NCBI GenBank assembly: GCA_016714785.1
Contig: JADKCC010000060.1
Coordinates: 84,306-148,305, forward strand
Length of the DNA: 64,000 nt
Origin: Saprospiraceae bacterium
GTDB lineage: Bacteria > Bacteroidota > Bacteroidia > Chitinophagales > Saprospiraceae
Reading direction: 5' to 3'
Shown in pieces: positions 37,233 to 45,829 of the stretch. Every line of letters starts with the position of its first letter. Position 1 is the stretch's first letter. Below the pieces are notes generated by a model, which saw only the letters and a list, made by a program, of their open reading frames with translations, was not told the DNA's origin and ran no database searches. A program made the position numbers and the translations under genes.

Positions 37233-38269
37233 TTATTCACTTCCAAAACTATACCTGACTCCCCACAAATTTCTAAGTAAGATTTGATCAATACTTAGGG
37301 GCTGCTGAAAAAGTCAGCTGTTATTATTGGTTGTTAGTTTAACGGAGACTATCGTTCAAAAAACAAGCAATAGTGAATAAGAACGTAGTGAAGTGCAAAG
37401 CACCAAAGACAAAGTCTTTGACGAAGTGAACCGCTAGCGGGTGGGCAGGAAAGTGCGTCTATTGCCATAGAAAGCACAAAGGATTAAATATGAAATACTT
37501 ATGGCAATAGAAAAATGCATGACTAAGCGAACCTGAAAGGTCGAGCATGACAATGCGAGAAGCGAAGGAACCCGTAAGGGATGGGCAGGTCGAAAATGAA
37601 CGACATTACACCAAGCTGATTTAAGTTTAAATCAGTGCCTTCATTTTTGAGTGATTTCGTATCACTCAAATGCAGCAAAGCTGCACCATTCAGTTACCTT
37701 TTTTAGAACTAGACTTTTTGGTTACTTTTTGGGCAATGCAAAAAAGTAATTGCCGCCTGCATAAGGCAAAAGCCAACTCAAGGTACACGACTTTTGGACA
37801 AAATCAATTAAAAGGTTTGCATTTAATTTGTTTATTATACACATAATTTGTTATTTATCAATTGGTTGTACCATAGTCAGCAGACCCTACTTAGGTCATC
37901 TGGTGCAAGAAACTGTGGTGTCACTTCTATTACGAAAGCCAATCTCTTAAGGTCTTGAAATGGAAATATTAGGAGTTGGACTGGCATTTGGACTGCATTA
38001 CCTTCCAAAGAAAAAATACTTCCATTCAAGCCTACACCTACTTTTATTTGATGATATTTTCTAGGATTAAATCCATAAAAAAGTTGGACTTCCCCATTAG
38101 CATCTTCAAGGATACCATTGGTGAATACACGAAACTCTGCGCTCAATTTTTTATATAACTTAGTTTCAACTCCTACTGCAAAAATAGAATAGCCTGTAAT
38201 GGAAACCTAAGCATTGGCAAAGAAAATAAAAAAGTTTAAGGCGATTGTCAAAAAATACAATTTTTTCAT
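37233..38269 (-). pseudogene. Outer-membrane beta-barrel gene, broken by an amber codon and a mobile element
   Basis: The ATG at 38269 starts a signal peptide (MKKLYFLTIALNFFIFFANA) that runs into TAG at 38207-38209. The frame then continues with strand-like sequence (VSITGYSIFAVGVETKLYKK...) to FLAPDDLS at 37888. There mobile element copy B is inserted. Removing the element and one TACTTA copy joins the frame exactly to IDQILLRNLWGVRYSFGSE and a stop at 37233-37235, a typical Bacteroidota barrel end. The restored protein would be about 145 residues. Two independent lesions make it a true pseudogene. Confidence 0.85.
37292..37893. mobile_element. MITE-like element, copy B (590 bp) with TACTTA duplication
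   Basis: The body is 37298-37887, with the same ends as copy A and TACTTA on both sides (37292-37297, 37888-37893). It is about 170 bp longer than copy A because of extra internal segments. One region is shared with the fragment at 40.1 kb (AATGCATGactaagcgaacc). The hairpin CAAAGAC/GTCTTTG (37404-37420) replaces CAAAGGC/GCCTTTG of copy A. It interrupts a beta-barrel gene. Confidence 0.87.
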
Positions 38270-38387
38270 AGATGACTTGATTTGAGACCCAAAGATATTA
38301 ATTTCTTTTCAAAATTTATTCAATTCTTCCCAACTTGGTGTGTGATTAAAATAATATTAGTGGCTAATCAATCAATTATAAACCTAA

Positions 38388-39353
38388 TTATGGGTACACT
38401 TCGTTAAGCAATTTTCCCGTCTGAAATGACTTAATATTTTCAGCGATGCCTGCTATCAGTGCCATTCTTGCATTTTGTCCCGCCCATGCAACATGAGGTG
38501 TCACTACACACCGGGTGTGATGGAGCAATGGATTGGAAAAGTGTGGTGGCTCTTGGGTAAGTACATCTAGAGCTGCCCCACGGATCAACCCATGGTCGAG
38601 TGCATAAAACAGATCATTTTCTCTGATAAGCGCTCCACGTCCAGTATTGATTAAAATGGCAGAAGATTTCATCTTTTGTAAATTTTTCTTTTGAATGACC
38701 TCTCTGGTCTCTTCCGTCAGTGGGCAGTGAAGGCTAAGCACATCTGACGAAGCCAATAAAGTATCTAAATCCACAAATTGGAGATAATCTGGTTTTTCTT
38801 GGGTCATATTTCGAGTAGTTGCTATGACAGACATTCCGAACGCTGCCGCAACTTGTGCTACCCTTTTGCCGATAGTACCATACCCCAAAAGCCCCAAAGT
38901 CATCCCAGCAATCTCAAAGATGGGATGATCATAAAAACAAAAATCAGCAGATTGAGCCCATCTACCACTTTTCACTTGGGCATCATAATACTCTACCTTG
39001 TTTTGGATGGCCAACAGTAAAGCAAATACATGTTGTGTAACGGATTCTGTACTATAACCCCTTACATTACTTACCGAAATATTTCTTTTACTTGTGGCTG
39101 CTACATCTATATTATTGTACCCTGTAGCTGCTACTACTATATATTTCACTTTGGGCATGAGTACTAAAGCGGCTTCGTCAATCACAAACTTATTCACTAT
39201 CAGTATCTCAGCTTCAGCGGCTCTTTCAGCCAATTCTGATCTGTCGGTCCGTTGATAAGCTCTAAATTCACCCAAAGATGCGATGGGTTCAAAGCTAATA
39301 TCACCCGGATTATTGGTATAAGCGTCTAAAAAAACTATTTTTAATGGATTCAT
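38388..39353 (-). CDS. D-2-hydroxyacid dehydrogenase
   Basis: About 321 residues from the ATG at 39353. The open frame extends 54 bp further up, but MNPLKIVFLDAYTNNPGD matches the start of glycerate/hydroxypyruvate reductase-like proteins. The NAD loop is GLLGYGTIGKRVAQVAAAFG. Active-site residues are in NTGRGALI (Arg), ALDVLTQEPP (Glu) and TPHVAWAG (His). It is probably a glycerate or hydroxypyruvate reductase; the substrate is not certain. It is isolated between the pseudogene and a repeat region. Confidence 0.9.
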   Translation of the reverse strand: MNPLKIVFLDAYTNNPGDISFEPIASLGEFRAYQRTDRSELAERAAEAEILIVNKFVIDEAALVLMPKVKYIVVAATGYNNIDVAATSKRNISVSNVRGYSTESVTQHVFALLLAIQNKVEYYDAQVKSGRWAQSADFCFYDHPIFEIAGMTLGLLGYGTIGKRVAQVAAAFGMSVIATTRNMTQEKPDYLQFVDLDTLLASSDVLSLHCPLTEETREVIQKKNLQKMKSSAILINTGRGALIRENDLFYALDHGLIRGAALDVLTQEPPHFSNPLLHHTRCVVTPHVAWAGQNARMALIAGIAENIKSFQTGKLLNEVYP

Positions 39354-39688
39354 AACAAAGTGCTTTTGTTTAAAACAAACAGTATTTAAAGGAAAGTTGT
39401 TTGTCAAAGTAATAACATTGTGTCATTAAGATGTCAGGGCTACGCCCCTCTTATATTGTCTATTTTTGTTTTCTAAAAAGATGACAGAGCTACCTATTTC
39501 TAAGAACATCATACATTCTTGATTGGTGGAGAGAGGTAGTACTGTAATCTTGTCAGCATCATTGTCTGCACCATACTACAGTGGCGTAGCCTATAATCTC
39601 AGGTAGTATTTAGAAGTAGTATCATTAAGGCTTCTCTTAGCCAGGACCCTTCGAGTAACATGGTTGCCATTTTATAGAAAATATAACC

Positions 39689-39956
39689 CGATGGCCGAAG
39701 TCTGCCGTCCCAAAATGCACTACCACCGCCAAACTCGGAGCCGATGGTCGAAGTTTGCAACTTCGATCCCATTTTTTAAGAATTTGCAATTCGACACCAC
39801 CAATATTGATACATTAAAGCACAAAACTTAGCATCAAATGATTTTATGCTTTATTTTTAAGTGTGGTGTGTATTGAATTTACCCCGTTGGATATTAATCC
39901 TACGGGGTAAAGATTCATAAAATAGTACATCGCAGTTGCAAACTGCGACGATCGGG
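39689..39956. repeat. REP-doublet-like repeat, copy 1
   Basis: Nearly identical to 40526-40761. It has the hairpin TCGAAGTT-TGC-AACTTCGA at 39748-39766 and an oppositely oriented relative TCGCAGTT-GCA-AACTGCGA at 39930-39948. Both are flanked by CCGAT-type words pointing inward. Relative to copy 2 it holds an extra segment of about 30 bp with the hairpin TACCCCGT...ACGGGGTA (39880-39908). Confidence 0.75.
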
Positions 39957-39978
39957 GCTTCTCAGTCGCTAAAACTCC

Positions 39979-40080
39979 TTCGAAATGACCTAGTATTAGA
40001 GTTTAAGGTAGGGAGATGAAGAGAGTTCGGCGCCGAACTCCTTCATCTCCTCTTTCCTTATCAGCCTTGGTCATTTCGAA
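39979..40080. repeat. 12-bp inverted repeat pair enclosing a long palindrome
   Basis: TTCGAAATGACC at 39979-39990 is mirrored by GGTCATTTCGAA at 40069-40080. Between them lies the near-perfect palindrome at 40013-40049. The layout resembles a small inverted-repeat-bounded unit of about 100 bp. Confidence 0.55.
40013..40049. repeat. 37-nt near-perfect palindrome
   Basis: The arms GAGATGAAG-a-GAGTTCGGC and GCCGAACTC-CTTCATCTC pair over 18 bp with one bulged A and no loop. The core is a perfect 18-bp palindrome (40023-40040). No T-tract follows, so it is not an ordinary terminator. Confidence 0.8.
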
Positions 40081-40114
40081 CCACAGAGTGGTGAGAAAAC
40101 TTATTTTATTCAAA

Positions 40115-40315
40115 TAGGTCAAAGGATTAAATATCAAATACTTATGGTAATAGAAAAATGCATGCCTAAGCGAACCTGTAAGGTGAATGCAGTGTAGTGC
40201 AAAGCACCAAAGGCGGCAAGCCTTTGACGAAGTGAACCGTGAAACGGATGGGCAGGTGTAGTGCAAAGCACCAAAGGCGCCAAGCCTTTGACGGAGTGAA
40301 TTGATAAACGGACAA
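40115..40315. repeat. Fragment of the MITE-like element with a duplicated module
   Basis: Matches the interior of copy B (AAAGGATTAAATATcAAATA, then AAAAATGCATGCCTAAGCGA). It lacks both element ends. The module GTGCAAAGCACCAAAGGC occurs twice in tandem (around 40198 and 40261), each with a CAAAGGC/GCCTTTG hairpin. Confidence 0.7.
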
Positions 40316-40416
40316 TGTATAATCAAAGGCTTAGATTGAATCTCGAAAAGCTTAATTCCCCTTGGGAGTTTACACTCTCCAAACACACAAGGTATTTTAC
40401 ACTCCCACGCTCCCGT

Positions 40417-40521
40417 GTCCAAAAGCTCTTTTTCGATGTCCAAAAGCTCTTTTTCGATGTCCGAAAGCTCTTTTTGAACGTCCATTATCTCTTTTCGAAC
40501 GTCCATAATCTCTTTTTGGAT
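40417..40521. repeat. 21-bp tandem repeat, five units
   Basis: Units start at 40417, 40438, 40459, 40480 and 40501 (GTCCAAAAGCTCTTTTTCGAT and variants; the first two are identical). Read on the minus strand each unit encodes a heptad such as DIEKELL, so an open frame of 188 codons crosses it. That frame also runs through unrelated repeat DNA, so I do not call a gene. Confidence 0.75.
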
Positions 40522-40525
40522 GCCT

Positions 40526-40761
40526 CGATGGCCGAAGTCTGACGTCCCAAAATGCACTACCACCGCCAAACTCGGAGACGATGGTCGAAGTTTGCAACTT
40601 CGATCCTATTTTTTAATTTGCAATTCGACACCACCAATATTGATACATTAAAGCACAAAACTTAGCATCAAATGATTTTATGCTTTATTTTTAAGTGTGG
40701 TGCGTATAGAATCAAAGATTGCTAAAATAGTACATCGCAGTTGCAAACTGCGACGATCGGG
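40526..40761. repeat. REP-doublet-like repeat, copy 2
   Basis: Second copy of the unit at 39689-39956, in the same orientation. Hairpins lie at 40585-40603 (TCGAAGTT/AACTTCGA) and 40735-40753 (TCGCAGTT/AACTGCGA), oppositely oriented. It lacks the extra hairpin found in copy 1. Confidence 0.75.
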
Positions 40762-40886
40762 TTTGCTCCCTTAATAATATTATTCATAAGTATAAAATAA
40801 ATGTTATTAAAATGTAGAATAAACATACTTATTATATCTTGTACATAAGACAACCTTAGGATAAACATATAACAACCATAGTATAA

Positions 40887-41117
40887 TATACTTTATATCA
40901 CCTTTTACTAAGGGACCAAGGACGAACTACGAACGAATGGAATAGCGAGGAAAATCTACCGGAGCAATATGAACGAACTGCACTCTATTTCTTTCAGCAG
41001 TCAGGTCTGAATGACAAATATAATAATGTGGTGTCCTCCAAGGATTTTAGGGACGGCAAAGCAGTTTCGATCAATAGAATGACGAATGAGCAGACCAAGT
41101 ACCTGAGATTACCCTAG
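40887..41117 (+). pseudogene. Relic: 3' end of an unidentified coding sequence
   Basis: A frame open from 40887 to TAG at 41115-41117 reads NEWNSEENLPEQYERTALYF then FQQSGLNDKYNNVVSSKDFR and ends TNEQTKYLRLP. The codon use and amphipathic composition look like real protein, with fewer A/T-only codons than the surrounding spacer. No start is present and the upstream sequence is repeat-free AT-rich DNA. I do not recognise the family. Confidence 0.45.
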
Positions 41118-41123
41118 AATTAA

Positions 41124-41960
41124 TTAAATTTGCATCATAAAAAAAACATTGGTAAATGATGATTTGTCATCCATTAACGTTTGATCAATGCCGGTTCTAA
41201 ATCTAATGCCATCTAAATAATCGACATTAGGGTAAAATATTCTTTTATGTTCTAGTCCAAGTGAAAGTAATTGAGTAATCTTCATAGAAAATCCGGCACC
41301 GTATGAATGAGTAAACAACCCTTTATAATTGAAATCCGTTTCATATTTACCATCATAAATACCCCGTATGTTTTCTTTAATTTTTTTTCTGTCTGCGGCA
41401 ATATCATTATTCAATCCTGAAGATGCACGTGAAACCATATTTACATAAGGTAGTCCATTCTGATCTAGTAGGTCTAAAGATGTCTTTTTTCCAAAAATAC
41501 CAAAACTACCTAAAACATAAAAATCAAAATTATCAATCTTAATATCCAATACTTTGGTTACTGTTTTCATTAAACTAAAAAGACCCTCCACTTCTATAAT
41601 TGATTGATTCGTTCGATAACTTGGATACCATCCTTCCTGTTGATTCCTGTAAGGCTCGTAAAATGTCTCTACTAATCCACCTCCATAAACAGCATGAACC
41701 CAAGGTGCATCGTTCAGTCCTTTTGCCGAACCATAAAACACATTTGCTCTTAAAGAAAAAATTGTATGCAAAGGCATTTGAACTTTTATACTATGACCAA
41801 GGCCGTTACCATCTACATCCCCATTTATTCGGAAAAAACCACTATGTAACGATATTCCTACTCTTGGCTTTTTAATTGCCCCATTTTTTTCGGTATTCTG
41901 ACCATAAGAACTAGTAATTGAAATGGTAAATATCAAAAAGTAAAAAAAAGGCATTTTCAA
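41124..41960 (-). CDS. Putative outer-membrane beta-barrel protein
   Basis: 278 residues with a signal peptide (MKMPFFYFLIFTISITSSYG, cleavage near YGQN). The rest alternates hydrophobic and polar residues in short strands separated by Asn/Asp/Gly loops, as in eight- or ten-stranded barrels, and ends in aromatic/hydrophobic MMQI. No OmpA peptidoglycan-binding domain is present. I recognise no specific family. It stands alone, 110 bp downstream of gyrA on the same strand, with the relic reading toward it. Confidence 0.65.
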   Translation of the reverse strand: MKMPFFYFLIFTISITSSYGQNTEKNGAIKKPRVGISLHSGFFRINGDVDGNGLGHSIKVQMPLHTIFSLRANVFYGSAKGLNDAPWVHAVYGGGLVETFYEPYRNQQEGWYPSYRTNQSIIEVEGLFSLMKTVTKVLDIKIDNFDFYVLGSFGIFGKKTSLDLLDQNGLPYVNMVSRASSGLNNDIAADRKKIKENIRGIYDGKYETDFNYKGLFTHSYGAGFSMKITQLLSLGLEHKRIFYPNVDYLDGIRFRTGIDQTLMDDKSSFTNVFFMMQI

Positions 41961-42070
41961 TTTTTAATGTTTTAAAAGAAAAGTAAAAAAAATGTCCATC
42001 ATAAATTTTTTAATATTTAGATGGACAATTTTATTGTTCCTAGCCTGTTGATAACGACTTTAGTTGTAAA

Positions 42071-44539
42071 CTATTCTTCTTCATCAATGGCTTCTACCCT
42101 TCTGATTACTGTCACATCGGCAATAGATTCCTTATCATTGATTCTGATCACTTTGACACCTTGGGTCGCTCTACCCATGACTCTTACATCTGAGACTGGA
42201 GTCCGAATCACGATGCCATCCACCGTGGTAATCATCAAATCATCAAACTCACTCACCCATTTCATAGCCACTAGTTTGCCCGTTTTATCTGTGATATTGA
42301 TGGTTTTTACACCTTTACCGCCTCTGTTTGTGATTCTATAATCTTCCAAAGGTGATCGTTTACCATTACCTTTTTCCGATACAACAAAAACAGAGAAGTC
42401 AGCTTTAGTAGGGTCAGCAGAAATCATACCTATGACTTCATCCTCCGCTCCTGCTAGTGTAATGGCTTTAACGCCCGCTGCACCTCTTCCCATCGGCCTA
42501 GCTTTGGTCTCATTAAATCTAATGGCTCTACCTTCTCGGTTGGCTATGATGATTTCATTATTACCATTGGTCAATTTAGCTTCCAATAATTGGTCACCTT
42601 CATTGATGGTGATAGCATTGATTCCATTCGCTCTAGGTCTCGAGAAAGCTTCAACAATAGTTTTCTTCACCATACCTTTTTTGGTACAGAAAATGATATA
42701 ATTATTATTGATAAACTCTTCGTCATTGAGGTTTTCAATCTTAATGTACGCCCTTACTTTATCATCAGATGGTATGGCCAATATATTCTGAAGTACCCTA
42801 CCTTGCGATACTTTGCTCGCTTCAGGTATTTCAAATGCCCTCAGCCAGAAACATCTACCTTGCTCTGTAAACAACAGCAAATAGTTGTGATTGTGTGCAA
42901 TAAACATTTGCTCAACGAAGTCAGTATCTCTGGTCTTAGCACCACGTGAACCCTTACCACCACGACTTTGTTGCTTGAATTCATCCGTTTTGGTACGTTT
43001 TATATATCCTAAATGTGATATAGTGATTACTACTTCTTCATTAGGGATTAAATCTTCTATACTGATTTCATCATCTGCATAAGAAATATCGGTACGACGT
43101 TTATCACCAAATTTTTCATTGATCTCATCTAGCTCTTGTTTGATAATCTCTCTTTGTAATTCATCGCTAGCTAAAATACTTCTGTAATATTCTATTTTGG
43201 CAAGCACTTCAGCATACTCTTCTCTTACCTTATCTATTTCGAGACTTACCAACCTCTGCAATCTCATCTCTAGGATTGCTTTTGATTGGATTTCGCTGAG
43301 CGCAAAAGATGACATCAATCCATCTTTGGCTTCATCCACTGTTTTAGACTGTCTGATGATCCGAATGACTTCATCTATATTGTCCAATGCAATGAGAATA
43401 CCTTCAAGTATGTGTGCTCTCTCCAGTGCTTTTTCAAGATCAAACTGTGTCCTTCTGATGATGACTTCTATCCTGAATTTGATGAACTCAGTAATCAAAT
43501 CTTTCAGGTTCAGAACCTTAGGTCTTCCATTGACCAATGCGATATTGTTCACACCATAAGAAGTCTGAAGTGGCGTAAATTTATACAATTTGCTCAACAC
43601 TACACTCGCCATAGCGTCACGCTTGACTTCTACTACAATGCGCAGACCATTTCTATCCGACTCGTCTCTAATATCCGATATGCCATCTAGTTTGTCGTCA
43701 TTTACTAACTCGGCAATTTTAGCAACTAAACCTGCTTTATTTACCTGATACGGTATTTCAGTGATGATGATGGTTTCTCTTCCACCTGCTCCTGCTTCAA
43801 TATTTGCTTTACCTCTTACGATGACTTTCCCTCTACCTGTGTGTAAAGCTTCCTTTACGCCAGCATAACCGTAAATGGTACCACCCGTAGGGAAGTCAGG
43901 CGCTTTGACATACTCTATCAATTCGTCAATCGTAATATCTGGATTATCAATGGTGGCTTTGATACCGGCTATCACTTCTGACAAGTTGTGTGGCAGCATA
44001 TTGGTAGCCATACCTACAGCAATACCAGATGCTCCATTGATCAAAAGATTAGGAATCCTTGCTGGCAATACGGTCGGCTCTTCCAGTGAGTCGTCAAAAT
44101 TTAGTTTGAAATCAACGGTATTTTTATTGATGTCCGCAAGCATTTCGTCGCTTATTTTTGCTAAACGAGCTTCGGTGTATCTCATTGCGGCTGGACTGTC
44201 ACCATCCATGGACCCGAAGTTACCTTGGCCATCTACGAGTGGATATCTTAGTGACCAATCTTGCGCCATACGTACCATAGCGTCATAAACAGAGCTATCT
44301 CCATGAGGGTGATACTTACCCAAAACTTCCCCTACAATTCTTGCAGATTTTTTATGAGACCTTCCAAAAGCCAAACCAAGGTCAGACATTCCGTAAAGTA
44401 CTCTCCTGTGCACAGGTTTTAATCCATCCCTCACATCAGGCAAAGCCCTTGCCACGATTACCGACATAGAGTAATCAATGTAAGATGACTTCATCTCGTC
44501 CTCGATGTTTATCGGGATAATCCTTTGATCATTAGACAT
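42071..44539 (-). CDS. gyrA: DNA gyrase subunit A
   Basis: 822-residue gyrase A, which breaks and rejoins DNA for negative supercoiling. The catalytic Tyr is in AAMRYTEARL at about residue 122. The quinolone region reads YHPHGDSSVYDAMVRMAQ, keeping Ser and Asp at positions matching E. coli 83 and 87. The C-terminal pinwheel begins after residue 500 and contains QSRGGKG, a GyrA-box-like sequence that favours gyrA over parC. It is complete. Confidence 0.95.
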   Translation of the reverse strand: MSNDQRIIPINIEDEMKSSYIDYSMSVIVARALPDVRDGLKPVHRRVLYGMSDLGLAFGRSHKKSARIVGEVLGKYHPHGDSSVYDAMVRMAQDWSLRYPLVDGQGNFGSMDGDSPAAMRYTEARLAKISDEMLADINKNTVDFKLNFDDSLEEPTVLPARIPNLLINGASGIAVGMATNMLPHNLSEVIAGIKATIDNPDITIDELIEYVKAPDFPTGGTIYGYAGVKEALHTGRGKVIVRGKANIEAGAGGRETIIITEIPYQVNKAGLVAKIAELVNDDKLDGISDIRDESDRNGLRIVVEVKRDAMASVVLSKLYKFTPLQTSYGVNNIALVNGRPKVLNLKDLITEFIKFRIEVIIRRTQFDLEKALERAHILEGILIALDNIDEVIRIIRQSKTVDEAKDGLMSSFALSEIQSKAILEMRLQRLVSLEIDKVREEYAEVLAKIEYYRSILASDELQREIIKQELDEINEKFGDKRRTDISYADDEISIEDLIPNEEVVITISHLGYIKRTKTDEFKQQSRGGKGSRGAKTRDTDFVEQMFIAHNHNYLLLFTEQGRCFWLRAFEIPEASKVSQGRVLQNILAIPSDDKVRAYIKIENLNDEEFINNNYIIFCTKKGMVKKTIVEAFSRPRANGINAITINEGDQLLEAKLTNGNNEIIIANREGRAIRFNETKARPMGRGAAGVKAITLAGAEDEVIGMISADPTKADFSVFVVSEKGNGKRSPLEDYRITNRGGKGVKTINITDKTGKLVAMKWVSEFDDLMITTVDGIVIRTPVSDVRVMGRATQGVKVIRINDKESIADVTVIRRVEAIDEEE

Positions 44540-44575
44540 TTATATATGATTAATTTGATTTTCAAAAATAATGAG

Positions 44576-44583
44576 CAAAAGTA
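44576..44583 (-). promoter_or_regulatory. Promoter -7 box of gyrA
   Basis: The minus strand reads TACTTTTG, matching TAnnTTTG, about 37 bp upstream of the gyrA ATG. The -33 element is weak. Confidence 0.45.
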
Positions 44584-44630
44584 ACACTTTTTCAGCAAAT
44601 AACATAATGGAAAAGATACATATTTGAATA

Positions 44631-45027
44631 TAATTAGGGGCTGCTGAAAAAGTCAGCTATTATTTTTGGTTAATAGTTTAACGGAGATTATCGTTCAAAA
44701 AACAAGCAATAGAGAATGAAGAAACAAAAGTGCGTCTATTGCCATAGAAAGCACAAAGGATTAAATATGAAATACTTATGGCAATAGAAAAAGCATTTTG
44801 GTTCGAAAATGAACGGTGCTACGCAATTGCCTTTTTTGAACTAGACTTTTTTGGTTACTTTTTTGGGCAATGCAAAAAAGTAACTGCCGCCTGCATAAGG
44901 CAAAAGCCAACCCAAGGTACACGACTTTTGGACAAAATCAATTAAAAGGTTTGCATTTAATTTGTTTATTATAGACATAATTTATTATTTATCAATTGGT
45001 TGTACCATAGTCAGCAAGCCCTAATTA
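44631..45027. mobile_element. MITE-like element, copy C (385 bp) with TAATTA duplication
   Basis: The body is 44637-45021. The left end GGGGCTGCTGA is identical to the other copies; the right end is TCAGCAAGCCC. TAATTA flanks both sides (44631-44636, 45022-45027), a different 6-mer from copies A and B. That is what a target duplication predicts. The CTATTGCCATA/TATGGCAATAG hairpin is kept, but the CAAAGGC module is missing. Confidence 0.87.
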
Positions 45028-45205
45028 CAACAATCCAATGGGATTCAACCCATTGCCTATAACATCAATGAGTTGATTTCAAATGGAGACCAATATAGAA
45101 TAGATTTAACATTGCGATTGTAAAACTAAGTGATAGTTCAATTGGGTAAAGGCACTAACAACAAGTGTGGAGGCTAGTTAGATTTTTTCTTTGGTTATCT
45201 TATAT
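45028..45205. other. Spacer after copy C with a possible coding scrap
   Basis: 45046-45123 reads GIQPIAYNINELISNGDQYR then IDLTLRL and a stop in one plus frame. This could be the tail of a lost barrel protein. The frame is closed by TAA in the adjacent TAATTA, and no partner sequence is found left of the element. Confidence 0.3.
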
Positions 45206-45829
45206 TTAAGTACTAGTTTTTGATTTTATTTTCCAATCTCTAAAGCCCAACCATGCCATCACTAGAAACAAGATGTACATCATTGTAAAAAGCATAAATC
45301 CCTTGTAAAAATTTAAAGGTATCGCTACAATATTACTGAATATCCAAGCTAACCAATTTTCGATTTTCCTTTGTGACATCCACCACATGGCTGTCACTGC
45401 CGAAGATGATACCAAGGAATCTAAAATGGGAGTATTGCTGTCTGTCAATTTTTTTAATAAAAAATAAATGATTGTCCATCCGACAAAAAATATTGCAAAA
45501 CCTATTTTCTTTTCATTAATACTACACCAACTTATAGGATAAGTAAATTGTTGATTACCTTTTACCTTTGACCAATTGTACCAACCGTACACACTCATAC
45601 CAAAGTAATAAATATTCAAAATACCATCTGCATACAATGGAGGTGTAGCCACCATAAAATATACCCACGCTGCGAGCAATACACCTAATATACCCGTTGG
45701 ATATACTAGAATATTGTTTTTGCGTGCATACCAAACACTCGCAATCTGAGCACCCGTACTAACCCACTCTTGCCATCTAACATATTGAAAATCAGTGATA
45801 AATTGATGATATATATCTGAAATACTCAT
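45206..45829 (-). CDS. pnuC: PnuC-family vitamin transporter
   Basis: 207-residue membrane protein with about seven hydrophobic helices. Family marks are ENNILVYPTGILGV-like (here KNNILVYPTGILGV), YFGMSVYGWYNW and the WWMSQRKIENWLAWI segment. PnuC proteins carry nicotinamide riboside. In Bacteroidota the PnuT branch carries thiamine, and sequence alone does not decide. The start overlaps the lpxB stop by 4 bp, so it is the last gene of the surE-hyp-lpxB-pnuC unit. Confidence 0.88.
   Translation of the reverse strand: MSISDIYHQFITDFQYVRWQEWVSTGAQIASVWYARKNNILVYPTGILGVLLAAWVYFMVATPPLYADGILNIYYFGMSVYGWYNWSKVKGNQQFTYPISWCSINEKKIGFAIFFVGWTIIYFLLKKLTDSNTPILDSLVSSSAVTAMWWMSQRKIENWLAWIFSNIVAIPLNFYKGFMLFTMMYILFLVMAWLGFRDWKIKSKTST

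Noticed and set aside
40003..40569. 188-codon frame containing DIEKELL heptads
   Set aside because: It runs through the 37-nt palindrome, the mobile-element fragment and a REP-like unit; only the 21-bp repeat gives it protein-like character.
45028..45123. Left half of a gene split by element copy C
   Set aside because: Joining the flanks after removing the element gives an in-frame TAA and no matching coding sequence on the other side.
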